Origin: Scatophagus argus
Lineage: Eukaryota; Chordata; Actinopteri; Scatophagidae
Direction: 5' to 3'
DNA: 64,000 nt
NCBI RefSeq assembly: GCF_020382885.2
Contig: NC_058498.1
Span: forward strand, 8,716,501-8,780,500
Notes under the pieces: generated by a model
Told to the model about the DNA's origin: nothing
The model's database searches: none
Seen by the model: the letters and a program-made list of their open reading frames with translations, nothing else
Shown here: positions 37,469 through 50,082 of the stretch, one piece after another
Layout of the letters: each line of letters starts with the position of its first letter
Numbering within the stretch: the stretch's first letter is position 1
Position numbers and translations under genes: made by a program

Positions 37469-39715
37469 GTGTTGGGCAACTAAAAGATTTTATCCCAAAT
37501 AGCACTGATGGCAGTGGAATTTTCTCTCTAGTCGTACATACCAATTTTGGACTAGTCTAAAGTAGTAGTTTAGGAAATAAGTGTTGCAATGAACAGGGAA
37601 AAAAAAATCCTTTCCCGGATTCTGAAAACTTCTGTGTCTTTTGGGGTTCTGAGTCTGCCCCATATTTAAAGCTATATTTAGGTAAAACAAACGACTATTT
37701 CAAAAATCTATCTCTAAAAGTGTGATTGAAGGCCTTTATAATTGTGCCAAAGAACGTATAGACTGTAATCAAATACTCTGCGGTGTTATCTGAATTCCTT
37801 TAATGTTGAAAGCATCTTTCATCAGGACATTCATTTTGGTATGTCCCATATCTGTAGCGATGCCCACCTGCACTTCAGCCAGTGTTAAAGGAAATGTGAG
37901 CCGTGTGCTCATTTCCACTCATTTTCTTGTTCCCTTGTTTCTTACGCTTCATGTCTTTCCCTTTTGTTAACTAAAACTTCCTCTTAAAGGGACAGTAAGG
38001 AGACATGATGAGATCCTTCACGTAAATATCTTCACAGAGACATTCTCAACAACTAGTTATTATTCATCCAGTCCACCCACAACTGGCATCAGATGATTCA
38101 AACTAATTTACCATTAACATCAGTGTTATATGTGAACAAAATCCACTACTAAATCCTGGACTGGATTCAAAACAGCAGGGAAACATGAAAATATCCTCTG
38201 TTAAGAACAGTTTTTTAATGGCACTTTGTGGATAAATAATGTTTCCTTGAGCTTGACTCTGATTGCTGCTATTCATACACGTCAGATAAGCCACTGGTTG
38301 GCTCCAGTTTCATTGGAGGAACATTAAAATTAGAAAGAACACAATCTAATCTCATAAAACATAAAAACATAAAAGTTTATTTCATGAGCAGTAAAACAAC
38401 TTTGCTATTCATAGTAAGCATAATAAATTGGCTTTATGACTTTTTTCTACTTGTGCTACAGTTTCAGTGTTTTAGCACTGATCTATAAGTTATGTATTAT
38501 ACTTCATAATGCACAACTTATAACAACATTGATTAATATATATTCATCATTACAAGTCTTTCTCCCTGTAACTACATGCATGTTTAACATACCCAGTGAA
38601 ACGGAAACTGGCTGTTATCACCATAAATCATAAATTGTAAATCATTTCCTGTGCATCTTGTACTTTTTGCTCACAGCAAGTCGGCGGCAGATTCTGAGTA
38701 ACGATACCCAGCTGAAATGTCACTTGCTGACTCCCCAAATGCCTGTGGAGGCTTTGGGCACACCTCAACAAGTAGCCAATTCAAATTATGGCAAAGTGTA
38801 GGTTCAGGTTTGTTATCAGTAGAGGAGGATCAGTACTGCAGCAGCACTGAGTTCATACTTAAGTTAAAGTACTGATGCCACTGAAAAGACAAGTTTTGGT
38901 GACATGTTTTGCATTCAAAGCTTAAATAAAAGCCTGTGAGTGTTACTGGGAGGATAAACTTTTAGTATAAACGAATATGTGTAAATATAACTTAAATATT
39001 TTTGCGGCTCTCTAACATTTTGAAGATTTTAGTTTATCCTTTTGTAAATGTGGTACCGTACAGATTTTAAGTGAAACAAAATACAACCAAAAATAAAGTG
39101 CACACTTGATAAACTTTACTGTGAGTAGAAGAACGTACAGTAGGCTGTGGAAAGAACTTTTTTTTAAAACCTAGGTGTTTTTCTACACATATCTATAAAT
39201 TTATATTGTGTCATATAAGAAAATAACAATACTTCTATTTGAGTAGAACGACACTTTGTACCAGTATCACATCTTCATTCAGTTCCAGTTCTCATTTTCA
39301 GGGACTAAGAAATTATGGGAGTAAGAAAGCGTGGTTGTGACCAGTCTGGTTCCATATGTCGTGTTAAAGTATATTAGGGTGTATACTGACACCTGGTGAT
39401 GACTGAGTGTCAATTCAGGTGTACACACACATGGATGACACACATCCGTTATGGCTGCCACTCAGATACACGAGACCAAGGAGTCCAGAAACACTTCGCA
39501 TCACATGAGTCATTTATTACATTTTCTGTAACTATCACCCATTCTCTCTTTACGAAATAAAGCACAACATTTCCACACACGCTAGTTTTCATAACAAACT
39601 GACAGGCCTAAATTAAAGTCTGTCGTGAATGTTGAGGGGTTGTGCTTCCGCGCACATTGGTCCGGAATCCCTCGACCACCTCCATGTTGCTGCTGTGTTT
39701 CTTCAGCCCGGTGCT
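37469..39715. other. slc5a5 3-prime UTR and convergent intergenic region
   Basis: AATAAA hexamers on the plus strand at 38422-38427 and 38925-38930 could end the slc5a5 transcript. TTTATT near 39511 (AATAAA on the minus strand) could end the gene at 39716-40174. I see no other gene. Confidence 0.4.
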
Positions 39716-40174
39716 TCACCACTCGTCCGCGGCCCTATTGGAGTCCTCGTCCGCTACAGCACAGTCCAGGCGCTGAACACCGGGAAGCGCCAGATCCCTT
39801 TCGTTAAGCTTCTCCAAAAACGAGGAAAGCAGTCGTTTGTTTAAATGGTCCGTCAGGGTCCTCTCTTCTTCGACCCGCTCCTTGGCGACATTTCCACCCG
39901 ACTCCACGTCCTCCGCCTCGGTGTCCGCGCTGAGCTGCGAGGAGGCCGACAGGTGGTTCAAGGACAAGCCGTTCGACTGCTCGTCCTCCCCGGACTGCTG
40001 CTCCGCCCAGCTCCCGGCGTCTGCCCCTGATTCCGTCTCCATTCGTGATATTAACGTGGTTTGCAGTGCCGCATTCTCCAGCTCCTTTAGGCGTTTACTG
40101 TGGAGGCCGCAGGCAGGAGGTTCATTCCCAGTCGGTTGGTTGTTATGAGGAGGCTCACCAGTTTGCTCCATCAT
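39716..40174 (-). CDS. Unidentified single-exon protein, 152 aa
   Basis: I do not recognise this gene. The open frame runs uninterrupted from ATG at 40174-40172 to a stop at 39718-39716. It sits in a clearly GC-richer, CpG-containing segment than its surroundings, as expected of a real coding exon. The protein is acidic and hydrophilic with no signal peptide or membrane segment. Visible parts: an N-terminal polar stretch; a short helix-like segment about 30-46 (RLKELENAALQTTLISRMET); an acidic Ser/Glu/Asp-rich middle, residues 50-100; and a second amphipathic segment (LTDHLNKRLLSSFLEKLNE) about residues 108-126, which looks like a short coiled coil. A second Met follows the first directly (MMEQ). 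It is divergent to cluap1, with 1.4 kb between start codons, and convergent to slc5a5. Function unknown. Confidence 0.65.
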   Translation of the reverse strand: MMEQTGEPPHNNQPTGNEPPACGLHSKRLKELENAALQTTLISRMETESGADAGSWAEQQSGEDEQSNGLSLNHLSASSQLSADTEAEDVESGGNVAKERVEEERTLTDHLNKRLLSSFLEKLNERDLALPGVQRLDCAVADEDSNRAADEW

Positions 40175-40222
40175 GCTATGGGTTAGCGCAGCCCATAGAT
40201 TGGGAATACTTCTCTGGTGGTG

Positions 40223-40245
40223 ACAGGGCGGTGTCGCCGCCCTGT
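40223..40245. promoter_or_regulatory. Perfect GC-rich hairpin upstream of the 152-aa gene
   Basis: ACAGGGCGG and CCGCCCTGT form a perfect 9-bp inverted repeat with a TGTCG loop. It lies 49-71 bp upstream of the start codon of the minus-strand gene, so it is in its promoter or 5-prime UTR. GGGCGG on both strands is also an Sp1/KLF-type site, so the palindrome may simply be two such sites. Confidence 0.5.
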
Positions 40246-40939
40246 GGCCACAGATATAACTGCACCATTAATCATCACACCGAAGCCTTGGGCCAGTGGA
40301 AGAGATTTCCTTTACTCAGCTAAAAGCAACAACAAGTAAAAATCATGCATCCAAAAAGGTAAAAGTACAGAAGTATAAGCAGTATAATACTTTTGAAAGT
40401 TAAAGTATCAAAAGTAAAAGTACTCATTGTGCAGCTGAGTGTTGCAGAAGTTGGGATAATTTTTAATGGGTTTGTATTACCGGGTGTTTTATCATATAGC
40501 ATGGATTATGTTTTCTAATATAATTTTAATGTACAAACTTTATCTTCATGTTAACTAGTAACTGTGGCTGTAGAGTAAATACGGAGTGAGGATAGAGTAC
40601 CTTAAAATGGAGCAACTGAAGTACAAGTTTATTAATATAGTATGTAGTAAAGTATAATAACTGATACTTAAGTAAATGAATGCAGTCACTTTTCACTGCC
40701 ATCATAATTATAATTATTTTCCCATGTCTTGTTGATGTCCTTGTTTATCAACTTGTTTTGCAAGATGGCGATGAGGTTTTACAACAAACAGCAACAACTA
40801 AATATTAGCTTTTTTAAAACTGTCTTTTACAACAACACTCATACACAAACAGTGTAAACTTTGTACATCCACCTTAGGGAATCCACTTCGATTTCGTTAG
40901 TCTTTTTGACCACCTTGAGTTTCCGTAGAACAAGAATTA

Positions 40940-40953
40940 GTTACCATAGTGAT
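40940..40953. promoter_or_regulatory. cluap1: Possible RFX X-box upstream of cluap1
   Basis: GTTACCATAGTGAT has a perfect left half of the X-box (GTTRCC AT) but a weak right half (GTGAT rather than GCAAC). It lies about 660 bp before the cluap1 start codon. RFX factors commonly control cilium genes, so the site fits, but the match is imperfect. Confidence 0.3.
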
Positions 40954-41608
40954 CATCTATGGTAGAGGCGAACGAACATCTGAAGTAGCTCGGATACAGC
41001 GAACAGGTAACAAAACGATTACCAGGGACGCCAAAATGATATGATACATTTGCTCACCACTAATAAGAGAGTTCAGAAAAAAAATCTCTTGCACCAGGCT
41101 AACCTGATGTTCACCACCGGCGACACTAAACGTTAGCTTTTTGCTAACTTGCATCTAGCCGCAAGCTAGCTAGATTATGTATAGACATGTCTACAACAAC
41201 TGACGTTACCATCACACATCCGATTGCTAGTTAAACATACGCTATCCATCAGAGGCATCCCAGTTAGCTTGCGCATAAATCATAAACGGTTCTGTTATAT
41301 TGCAGCAAGGATTATTATTTATTTATTTATTTTTGCTTCCACTGTTCTAAAATTGTTATGGAGGTTAGCATTTAACGACATAAGTTGAGTCGGGTTAATT
41401 GCATTCATACAGCCCAAAATCACGAATTTGTGTCAGAGGGATCTGGGCAACATAACCACGACAAACTCGGCCTTTGGTTTTCTTTGACTCCATCCAAAAG
41501 GCAAGTTGATGTGCAGCGTCAGCAGCTTGGTCTGTAATACATCTCCTTTGGTTTGTTGCCACAGGAGGAGAAAGTGCATGTTTTGCTGTGCAGTCCTCCC
41601 AAGTCAAA

Positions 41609-44600
41609 ATGTCCTTCAGAGATTTAAGGAGTAAGTGATGCACGTTGTCTGCTTTGCGTTGTACGTAATGATTTTTATATAATTTAGTTGAAAATCGGGG
41701 TTTTCTTGTTGGTAACTGCAGTCGCATTTCATCTGACAGATTTCACAGAAATGATGAGAGCCTTGGGCTATCCTCGGTTGATATCAATGGAGAACTTCAG
41801 AACGCCAAACTTCACTTTGGTGGCAGAAATCCTCATATGGCTTGTAAAGAGGTATATGCTTGAACTAAGCAAATTCTACAATCTTCAAGTTTGAACTTCA
41901 GCTTTCTTTTCCAAACACATTTTGCACAATATTTTTCGTCGATATATTTCTACCTGCACTCTGATTCAGATCAAATGTCAAATTCTTTTACTTGGCTCAG
42001 ACAAAACTATGTATAGACATTATGTATGTAATGGTTGGTACAGTAATACATTTTGCTCTTTGTCTTTTGCTCCCTGTGCCTCTTTCTTTGCCCATTACAT
42101 GTAGATATGAGCCTCAGATGGATATTCCCACTGATGTAGATACTGAGTCTGACAGAATATTCTTCGTCAAGGCCGTTGCCCAGTTTATGGTGATACCTTT
42201 TCTTAAGTTTACACAGAATGTACAGATTACTTTTAGTTCATGAAGACCTGCTGTTTGTCAGTCTGTCTTAACCAGGATCTCATGCTGTTGCAGGCAACTA
42301 AGGCTCACATTAAGTTGAACACCAAGCGTCTCTACCAGGCTGATGGCTATGCAGTAAAAGAGATGCTGAAGATCACCTCAGTGCTGTACAGCGCTATGAA
42401 GACCAAGCAGATGGCCCTGGCAGACCGATCTGAGGATGACAACAGCAAGTTCAAGTTCGATCTTGGCTCAAGGGTGAGATGCACTTTTAATGCTGTGTAA
42501 TGTTATGACTAAGTTATTTTATCTTTATTCTTCATCTTTATCCTCCTAAGTTTAATGTCTACTATATCAGCTCTAAAGAGTTCTCTAAAGAGCTCTAAAG
42601 AGTGCGTATGTGCTCTGTATGTAGTAACTTTTGTTACATTACTTGACTTGAAAAGCATCTTGTTGGTCTCTTCTATTCTGATTCGCATGCAGATTGACAA
42701 TTTCAGATTAAAAATAGTGCACTAGTTAATATGATACGCCACAGTGTTTAACATTTTGGTGTGTTTGTCTTTCTATTGATTTAATTAGTTTTTTCCAGTA
42801 TTCAATCCTAGAAGAAATAACTGTGTGCTGCTGATGAGGTCTCACTATTGTGTTCATTTTAGATTTCAGATCTTAAAGCAGCTCGGCAGCTGGCATCCGA
42901 GGTCACATCTAAAGGAGCATCTCTGTATGATTTGCTGGGAAAAGAGGTGGACCTAAGGGTGAGGGGAAACACATAAGACAGTTTGTGTCATCTTTCTTTA
43001 ACACCAGTCTCACATAAAACTGCCGTTGGCCATCAAGGACCTTTGTAACCCTTCCAGTAAAGGATGCACATTATATGGATGAGTATAGATTTTGAACTTC
43101 TTTTTAAAATATGAAAATGTAAAAATACCAGTTGTCTTATTAATATCGGCCATGAAAAGAAGGTAATTGTAGGTAATTAGCATCGACTTGAAAAAATCCA
43201 TGTTGCACATTTCCACTTTCAGCTATTGAGCTGTGAGTGCTGGTATCATGATGTGGTTTTGTTTTATCGCATTGAACCAAAGCTGAGATCATAACACTGG
43301 AACAATAGCTCTGCAGTGTTTGAAAAGACACTAGTGACAGTAAAGCAGGTGATGCAGCGCACTTATGTTTCCTCACAGGAAAGAAGAACTGCAGCCATCG
43401 CCAGACCCCTGGAGATCAACGAGACTGAGAAGGCCCTGAGAGCTGCCATCAAAGAGGTCCTGGTATGTATTTATCCTGACAGTCCTCATTTTTTAAATTG
43501 ACACAGAACCTATTTATATCTACAAAACTGCCCTGAATTTGCCATGACGTCTTTGTTTTCACTGTTAAGGAAAGTGTGGAGAAGACCAAAGACATGCTGA
43601 GTAACGTTGTTTCTGATGAAACCAGTCTCGACAGTAAGATAGAAAAGAAGAAGCAGGAGCTGGAGAGGAATCGTAAGAGGCTGCAGACACTGCAGAGTGT
43701 CAGGTGAGTTCATAACCTGACAGGGAGCAGACACGAATGATCTCCCAGTGCTTCGGGTGAATTCAAGCAAAGTATAGAATGAAGCTAAGCTGTGACCTTC
43801 ATTTTTAGCACTCTTTGCTTACTTTACACTGTGCTTTTTCTTTGACTTGCAGGAAATCTTCAAACAAAACTTTGATAGACAAGTCAGTCTGTCTTTGCTC
43901 ACCCCCTTGTAAGTGCTTGTTGTTTTTGTTGTTGTTCTCTCACCTTTAGGCCAGCCTTCATGGATGAATATGAGAAGATTGAGGAGGATCTGCAGAAACA
44001 ATATGACACGTTTGTGGAGAAGTTCAGGAACCTCTGTTTCCTGGAATCTCAGCTAGATGAATACCATAGACTGGAGCAGGAGAGGTTTGAGGTGTGTGAG
44101 TTGTGGAACACAGATTCTTAAAAGTAAAAGGACTTCCCATGGAATTGCTTGTATGTAACTAACACTTTTTTTTTTTTTTTTACAGATTCTTAAATGCTTA
44201 AATGTATTGACACTCTCCTTCAGTAATCTTCAGCATAACCCAGAGACGTTCATTGCTCTGAAAAAACTGATTTGAAACACAGAAATATATGAAATGATAA
44301 AATACAAAAATATTGAAAGTAGTCCTGTGATTAGACTTCACTTTCTAATCTAGCATGATCTATCCTTTTCTTATGTTTCGAGTTGGTTAAACCATAGTTA
44401 ATCTTTAGATATTCTGTGCGAACTGAACCTGGATGTGACAGTTATAGGAAGGGTTGTGCAAATGCATTCTCACTGGCACTCTTTATGGTGGCTATATGTG
44501 TTTGTCCCTTTTTTCCCCCTGCAGGAGGCTGAAAACACACTGAGGGTGATGCAGCACAAACTGAGGGAGGAGGAGAGGGATATGATGAACTCCTGTGAGA

Positions 44601-46285
44601 AAACCAATCACACACACTGTGGAAGCAAATGGTCATGTTATCTCTACTGCTTTTTATGATTTCACAGAGGTGCTTCACAACATTTGTTTTCCCGCAGTGA
44701 AAGATGAGGATTCTGACATGGATGTTCCAGAGGATGAAGGTTCAGACAGCGACATGGAAGAGTGTCGACCTTCTAAGCCACGGCCCGTACGAAACAGCAT
44801 CATGGCAGGTATACAGACGAGAGTTAGTCACATCCTTGTTATGATCAACTACAAGATGTTTGTGAAAATTTGCTAATCTTAAAGGCGAGTATAGGCAAAA
44901 TTATTTCTGTTATGTTCTGCCTTCTCTAATTCTAAGTGGTTTTATATCTGCAGTTCAAAGATAAATACCTAATTCATTAAAACTTTATCACGAAAAATTA
45001 GCCAACCTAACAGCCACTTTTCATATAAAATAAGCGTTGCTTCTGTTTGCAACATAGGAAGAGGAGCTCGATTCATCGGGAACATGCAGGGCGGTGACAG
45101 TGATGAGGTTAGTACTGTTATAGCAGCATCAACTCCAGATTGCTTCTTTTTCCTACTTGAAGATGTTATTTTTTACTAATTCTGTTTCCAGTGACCCTGT
45201 ATGGCTTTTTCCATGCTGTGCCTTTCACTACATAATGACATTTACTTTTTGGTCATTTTTAGAATAATATAAAACTAATTAGATTTGCACCAGCTCTTAT
45301 CAGTTTCACACTCCTGAGGGTTGCCAGCTTGTACTTGATATTCCATATCTTATTTTTCTCTGTTATTCACTTGTATCTTAAAGCCAAGAAGGTCAATCCC
45401 CCATGCCAAAAAACAACGGAAAGGAAAGGTTTGTGCAGAGCCAGGATGTATTTGTTCCTTTGTGTATTTAAAGGAAAAATCCATTCTCAATCTCTCTGAC
45501 ACTGTAGATGCTCCAAACATGAAAAGGAATAGGTCCTCATTCGTTGCATGCCATTGTCTTTTTCCTCCTGAAATAATGGCCAGATGTGTTCATACATCTG
45601 TGTCATCTTTTGTGTCATAGAACTACTTAAACACATACACACAATACTGTTACACAGATGCATCTGTGGGTTTGAAAAAATATTGTATTTCTGTCTCTTG
45701 TACGCTAAATTTTGGTCTGCATAATTGCCGAACATTCGTGCAGATGTTTTCAGGCAGATTTGGAATGGATTTTCCCTTTTAATTAGGTAAATTTCACTGC
45801 TCCCTGTAGTCATCTGGCTCCAAGTGGACACGTCCAAGTTCACTGATTCATTGTTAAATAATTTCTGGACTGAGTTTTATTAGAGCTCCTGGCTGATTGT
45901 TGTTTCTGTGAGACTTTAGCTGGTTCAGTGTTTATTTAGAATGGTAACATGTCCACCCCTTCTGTAGCCCCACATTGTGTGTTGTGTAATTGCCCAGGAA
46001 AGTAAAGTTGACATATTTTATCATCATTTGACTGGAGAGAAGTATGAGCTTTTGTAATTGTTGTAATTACGTGTCTCTGCTTGCCTGCTGTTTCAGACTG
46101 AAGACAGCGAGATTGATGTGGATGAGGATGACGAAGAAGATGATGAAGGTGATGAAGGTGAAGAAGAGGAGGAGAGTAAGGACTTGGAGGATGACAGTCT
46201 GGAGGGCCTGGTATCCAGGGGTGCTCGTCCCTCCAGGGGGGGCACAAGACCGCCTCTGCTGGAGGAGAGTGACAATGACTTCTGA
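41609..46285 (+). CDS. cluap1: Clusterin-associated protein 1 / IFT38, complete
   Basis: Component of intraflagellar transport complex B, needed for cilium assembly (called qilin in zebrafish). Coding exons: 41609-41630, 41740-41851, 42105-42189, 42294-42473, 42863-42958, 43379-43462, 43570-43703, 43950-44091, 44525-44594, 44698-44808, 45058-45107, 46097-46285. Frame is kept throughout: 424 aa in 12 exons (human 413). The N-terminus [20 protein letters not shown] and the KRYEP and [20 protein letters not shown] segments are near-identical to human CLUAP1 and form the calponin-homology-like domain (about 1-130). Residues about 165-310 are a Glu/Lys/Arg/Gln-rich coiled coil. The last exon gives a run of Asp/Glu (about 365-395) and ends LLEESDNDF. 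The first coding exon is only 22 nt. A potential extra exon is given separately. Confidence 0.96.
45384..45428 (+). CDS. cluap1: Candidate 45-nt cassette exon of cluap1
   Basis: Between coding exons 11 and 12 a T-rich tract and ATCTTAAAG acceptor are followed by 15 codons in the right phase (0 at both ends) and a donor AAG/GTTTGTG. The encoded peptide [15 protein letters not shown] is strongly basic and would sit directly before the acidic tail, perhaps as a nuclear-localisation-like patch. Human CLUAP1 contains basic residues near this point, but I cannot align it with certainty. Inclusion would give 439 aa. Confidence 0.4.
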
Positions 46286-46453
46286 ATGAAGAACACAAAC
46301 ATACTGATCATTTCCATCTGTTTCCATCTCAGATTAGATCATCATATTACTCAGAAATATGCATTAATTACTATGTTCCACAATGTTATTGCAGCATAAG
46401 CATAAATATAGTTAATATTATATTTTTGAATATTTGTATAAAATGTTTACCTT

Positions 46454-46459
46454 AATAAA
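46454..46459 (+). other. cluap1: cluap1 polyadenylation signal
   Basis: AATAAA about 170 bp after the stop, followed by a T-rich tract, is a typical cleavage and polyadenylation context. Confidence 0.7.
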
Positions 46460-47090
46460 ATATTAAAAATGACATTTTTTCCTTGTCCCTTTACTTGGAT
46501 GTGACAACTGTATACAATTTTATCGTCTTAATAGTCAGTCAAACATAAATAATGCTGAGTATTTAAGTGCTGTGCTCTTAAATTCAACTTTAAACGTTTT
46601 AGATGAGAACACAGTTCATTTAAACTACAGTGTGGCTTATAGATAATTACAAACTGATTGAGTTTTATAGTTGAATCTATATGAAACGTATATTTTCTAT
46701 GACACTAAACAATCTTGTAGTTTTATACTATTGACCTATTTAAAAAAAAAAACATCAAGAGTAGCAAAGAATAACAGATACCTCACCTCACATAATTAAT
46801 ACAATGAGACAAAGTATTTTGACAGACAATAAGCTGTCCAGGATGTTAATATTTGACCTTTGGCAACAATTATGCCTCGTTCATTTTAAATATTAATGAA
46901 ATCCTAAATGGAACAAATTAGCTGTTTGTTTTGCAAACCAGCTACAAGAAAAACATAGACACAACCTGAGAACGCAGCCCCATCAGAATTAACGTTTCCT
47001 GTTATTTACCACCAATAAAAAGTACTCAGGGTAAGCTAATTAGAGGCAGAGTTGGGCCGGTTCTGAGTCCAAGTCGAGCAGCGTAGCAGC

Positions 47091-47198
47091 TACGTCATCA
47101 GAGTGCGCGGCTGTGGTTTCGGAGAGGAGGCTGCAGATGCCTTTTCGAAACAACAGTGAACTGTTGTCTACTTGCGACCTGCTTTTCTTCCCATACTG
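47091..47198 (+). promoter_or_regulatory. ccdc124: Candidate promoter and non-coding first exon of ccdc124
   Basis: TACGTCAT at 47091-47098 is a CRE/ATF-type site in a small GC-richer patch. A segment after it ends in donor ATACTG/GTAATG at 47198/47199. An acceptor (GTCTCTCAG) ending at 47748 opens the exon holding the start codon. Human CCDC124 also has a non-coding first exon. Confidence 0.45.
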
Positions 47199-47767
47199 GT
47201 AATGAAACCACGTTAATGCTTTGACTTTTGCTCTTACTTACTTCTCCTCTTAGCTTAATTCTGGCAAAATGAATTGGGGAACGGCCAGGTCGTTGACAAA
47301 CAAGCCACGCTAACATCAGCCATCGGTAGCCATAGCTGGCTAGCTAAATTGACAGGCGATACTGCAGTTTTTCCTGAATTTTAGAGGATTTACTTATTGT
47401 TTTGCCAGCTCGCCTGTTTTGTTAATCCGCGTATTTACCACCCAACATTTTCAAACTGATGCGTAGTGCTGGTCCATCCAACAAAAATTATTGACTTGCG
47501 TTGACATTCATTTCTTTCACACATTAAATGCTATCTCGAAAGAGCTGCTATACATCATCCCCTATTTAAACATTTCAAGTTGACCAATCATATTTTTTTC
47601 AATATACATGTGATAAACACTAAAAGAAAAGTCTACGGCAAGTTTAGGCAGGGCTTTGAATCGTAGAAATGATTTGCTTGGACGAAATATCAGTATTTGG
47701 CATCAGCCTTGAAAATGCTTGTCAGTCAGATTTTTTCTTGTCTCTCAGCTGAAGAGCAGCTGTTGGG

Positions 47768-49339
47768 ATGCCAAAGAAGTTCCAGGGCGAGAACTCCAAG
47801 GCGGCCACAGCCAGAGCTCGCAAAGCCGAGGCCAAGGCCGTGGCAGACGCCCGCAAGAAGCAGCAAGAAGAGGATGCTCTGTGGCAAGAAACTGATAAAC
47901 ATGTACTCAAAAAAGAGCAGAGAAAGGTGGGTCTCTCCAGTGTGGTGTCATGTTCAAATTTGGTACCTTAGTATCTTGTTGTGCTGCTTCTTGTGGTTTC
48001 ACGTGTCACAATAAATGTGCCGGCCAAACTACTTTAAACATGTATTTATCAACAACGTGGTTTTTTTTGAGGCACAAAAGTCTGATGAGACATTTTTATG
48101 CTATTGCAGGACGACAAGGAAAAGAAGAGGCTCGAGCTCCTGGAGAGGAAGAAGGAAAACCAGCGACTTCTGGATGAGGAGAATGCTAAGATAAAAGGCA
48201 AATCTCAGAGGGAGACTGGATCTGGAGGAAAAGTGACTCGTGCCCAGATTGAGGAGGTGCTCCAGAACGAACAGCTGCAGCTGGAGCAGAAGGAGCTCAA
48301 GCCGAAAGGTAAAGTCCAAGTTGTAGACGATGTCAATAAACTGGTTAGAATAAAGACGGAACTGTAGTGAATATCGGATACAGTTCACCAACTACGGCTA
48401 CATGTGGTATCAAGTCACTAAATACTTACTACCATGACGTTATCTTTGTCTTATTTCAAATAAAATTTCTTCCCACAGAAAAGAGTCACCTGGACGTTCC
48501 ATTGGAGGAGAATGTGAACAGAATTATCCCAGAGGAAGGCACAGTGGAAGCCAGAACAATAGAAGATGCCATTGCTGTGCTCAGGTACCTGTAATTTACT
48601 GTTTGTGCTATGGGAGGGCAAACTGATCATTTTAGATTCAGATATTGAAGGGGTCCACGATCTTCTTTTGAGGTAGATGGTAAATATTGCAATGCTAAAA
48701 TGTCCCAGCAGATGTGTGCTATGTGTGCTATTAGGATGGCTACGATGATTAGACAAATTAATTCACATGGCTTTTCAGTGAATGAAATGTTGTAAACAAT
48801 GTAATGTGAGTTGTAGCTTGCAACATGGTGGATGAGAAGCTTGTGCCAAATTAGAAGTATCTTTAATGCAATATTGTTTTAATTGTGCATTGCTATTGAG
48901 AAGTTCATTGGTCTGGCTATAGTCAACATGAACAGGAAAAAAGACTGTATTATAGATTGTGATTGCAGTTAAATAGAAGTGATTTTATTTTTTTGGCTAG
49001 ATGACCCACTCCTAGTTTGCTTATTGTACTTGTGACTTCTCTTGATTGTTGGTGTTGATATGAATTAAGTTTCTCGGGTCCATAAACCCTGCGAAGGTCA
49101 GCAGTCCATCATTACCTTTTCCTGTTGTCTCCAGCACGGGACCTGAGGATGTGGACCACCACCCAGAACGAAGGATGAAAGCAGCATTTGCAGCCTACGA
49201 GGAGGCAAACATGCCTCGTCTAAAAATGGAGAACCCCAACATGAGGTTGTCGCAGTTGAAGCAACAGCTGAAGAAAGAGTGGATGAAGGCACCAGAAAAC
49301 CCCTTGAACCAACGCTTTGCCACCTACAACACAAAGTGA
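47768..49339 (+). CDS. ccdc124: Coiled-coil domain-containing protein 124, complete
   Basis: Conserved eukaryotic protein; in human it binds idle ribosomes and has been located at the centrosome and midbody. Coding exons: 47768-47926, 48110-48308, 48479-48584, 49135-49339, frame kept, 222 aa (human 223) in four coding exons as in human. The first residues MPKKFQGEN are invariant in the family. Residues about 15-85 form a highly charged Lys/Glu/Arg coiled coil. Other family segments are KVTRAQIEEVL, HLDVPLEENVNR, EGTVEARTIEDAIAVL, RHPERRM-type HHPERRMKAAF and NPNMRLSQLKQQLKKEW. The ATG context GGGATGC lies 19 bases after the acceptor. Order slc5a5-ccdc124-kcnn1 agrees with human 19p13.11 except for the two genes inserted before it. 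Confidence 0.96.
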
Positions 49340-50082
49340 ATGCACTCTTTTCCCCCCATAATGCCATTTGAAAACTGTCTGCCTATGCACATTGGAGATT
49401 TACATTGAAAAATTGAATGATTTAATCTAAAAATGAGTGTTGCTGATGAGCTTCACTACTACCCACCTGGAAACAATCTTTCCAGTGCCAGAGGACTCGG
49501 CTTTGTTGATCCATTCACTAGCAAGGAGAAACTCATTTTCCCCTGTCAAGGTCACAGCTGATCATCATGTCTGTGCACGTGGCCTCTGATGATTTCAGCA
49601 TTGAATCAGTTTTAATTACATAATGTTTTTTTCTAGCACTTGTGGGTAGGTGAGGAGCCAGATGTTTTGAGAGTAACTTATTAAAGTTCACCACTCGATC
49701 ATCAACATCTCTTGTTGCTTTTGAATGCCAGACGTCTGCCTTGGTGTTAGGAGGCACATAAATCTACTCACACACACACTGGAATCATACGTTTTTGTCA
49801 GCTGTTGCTGATGTGCAATAATCTTTATGAAAAGACATTGGAGTTCAAACTTTACTTTTCATTCACTGAGAAAATGGACTTTAGTTTGGTATCCAGCCTA
49901 AAGAAATTCTCACAGGCCATCAGTAAAACTTGTGTTAAATTTAATGTAGCTTTTTCTTTCCTTTTAGTTACTTTGGCAAGTGATGAACCAGTTTCTGCAA
50001 AGGAGCCATTTGTTTGCTTAAACAGTAAGGCAGTTTGGTATTGAACATTGCAATGTCACCAGAGGATTAAGAGCAGTGGTGG

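Noticed and set aside
47098-47316. 72-codon minus-strand frame over the ccdc124 first exon
   Set aside because: Antisense shadow of a promoter/UTR region with no recognisable features.
49805-50044. 79-codon plus-strand frame after ccdc124
   Set aside because: AT-rich, no domain, lies in probable 3-prime UTR or intergenic DNA.
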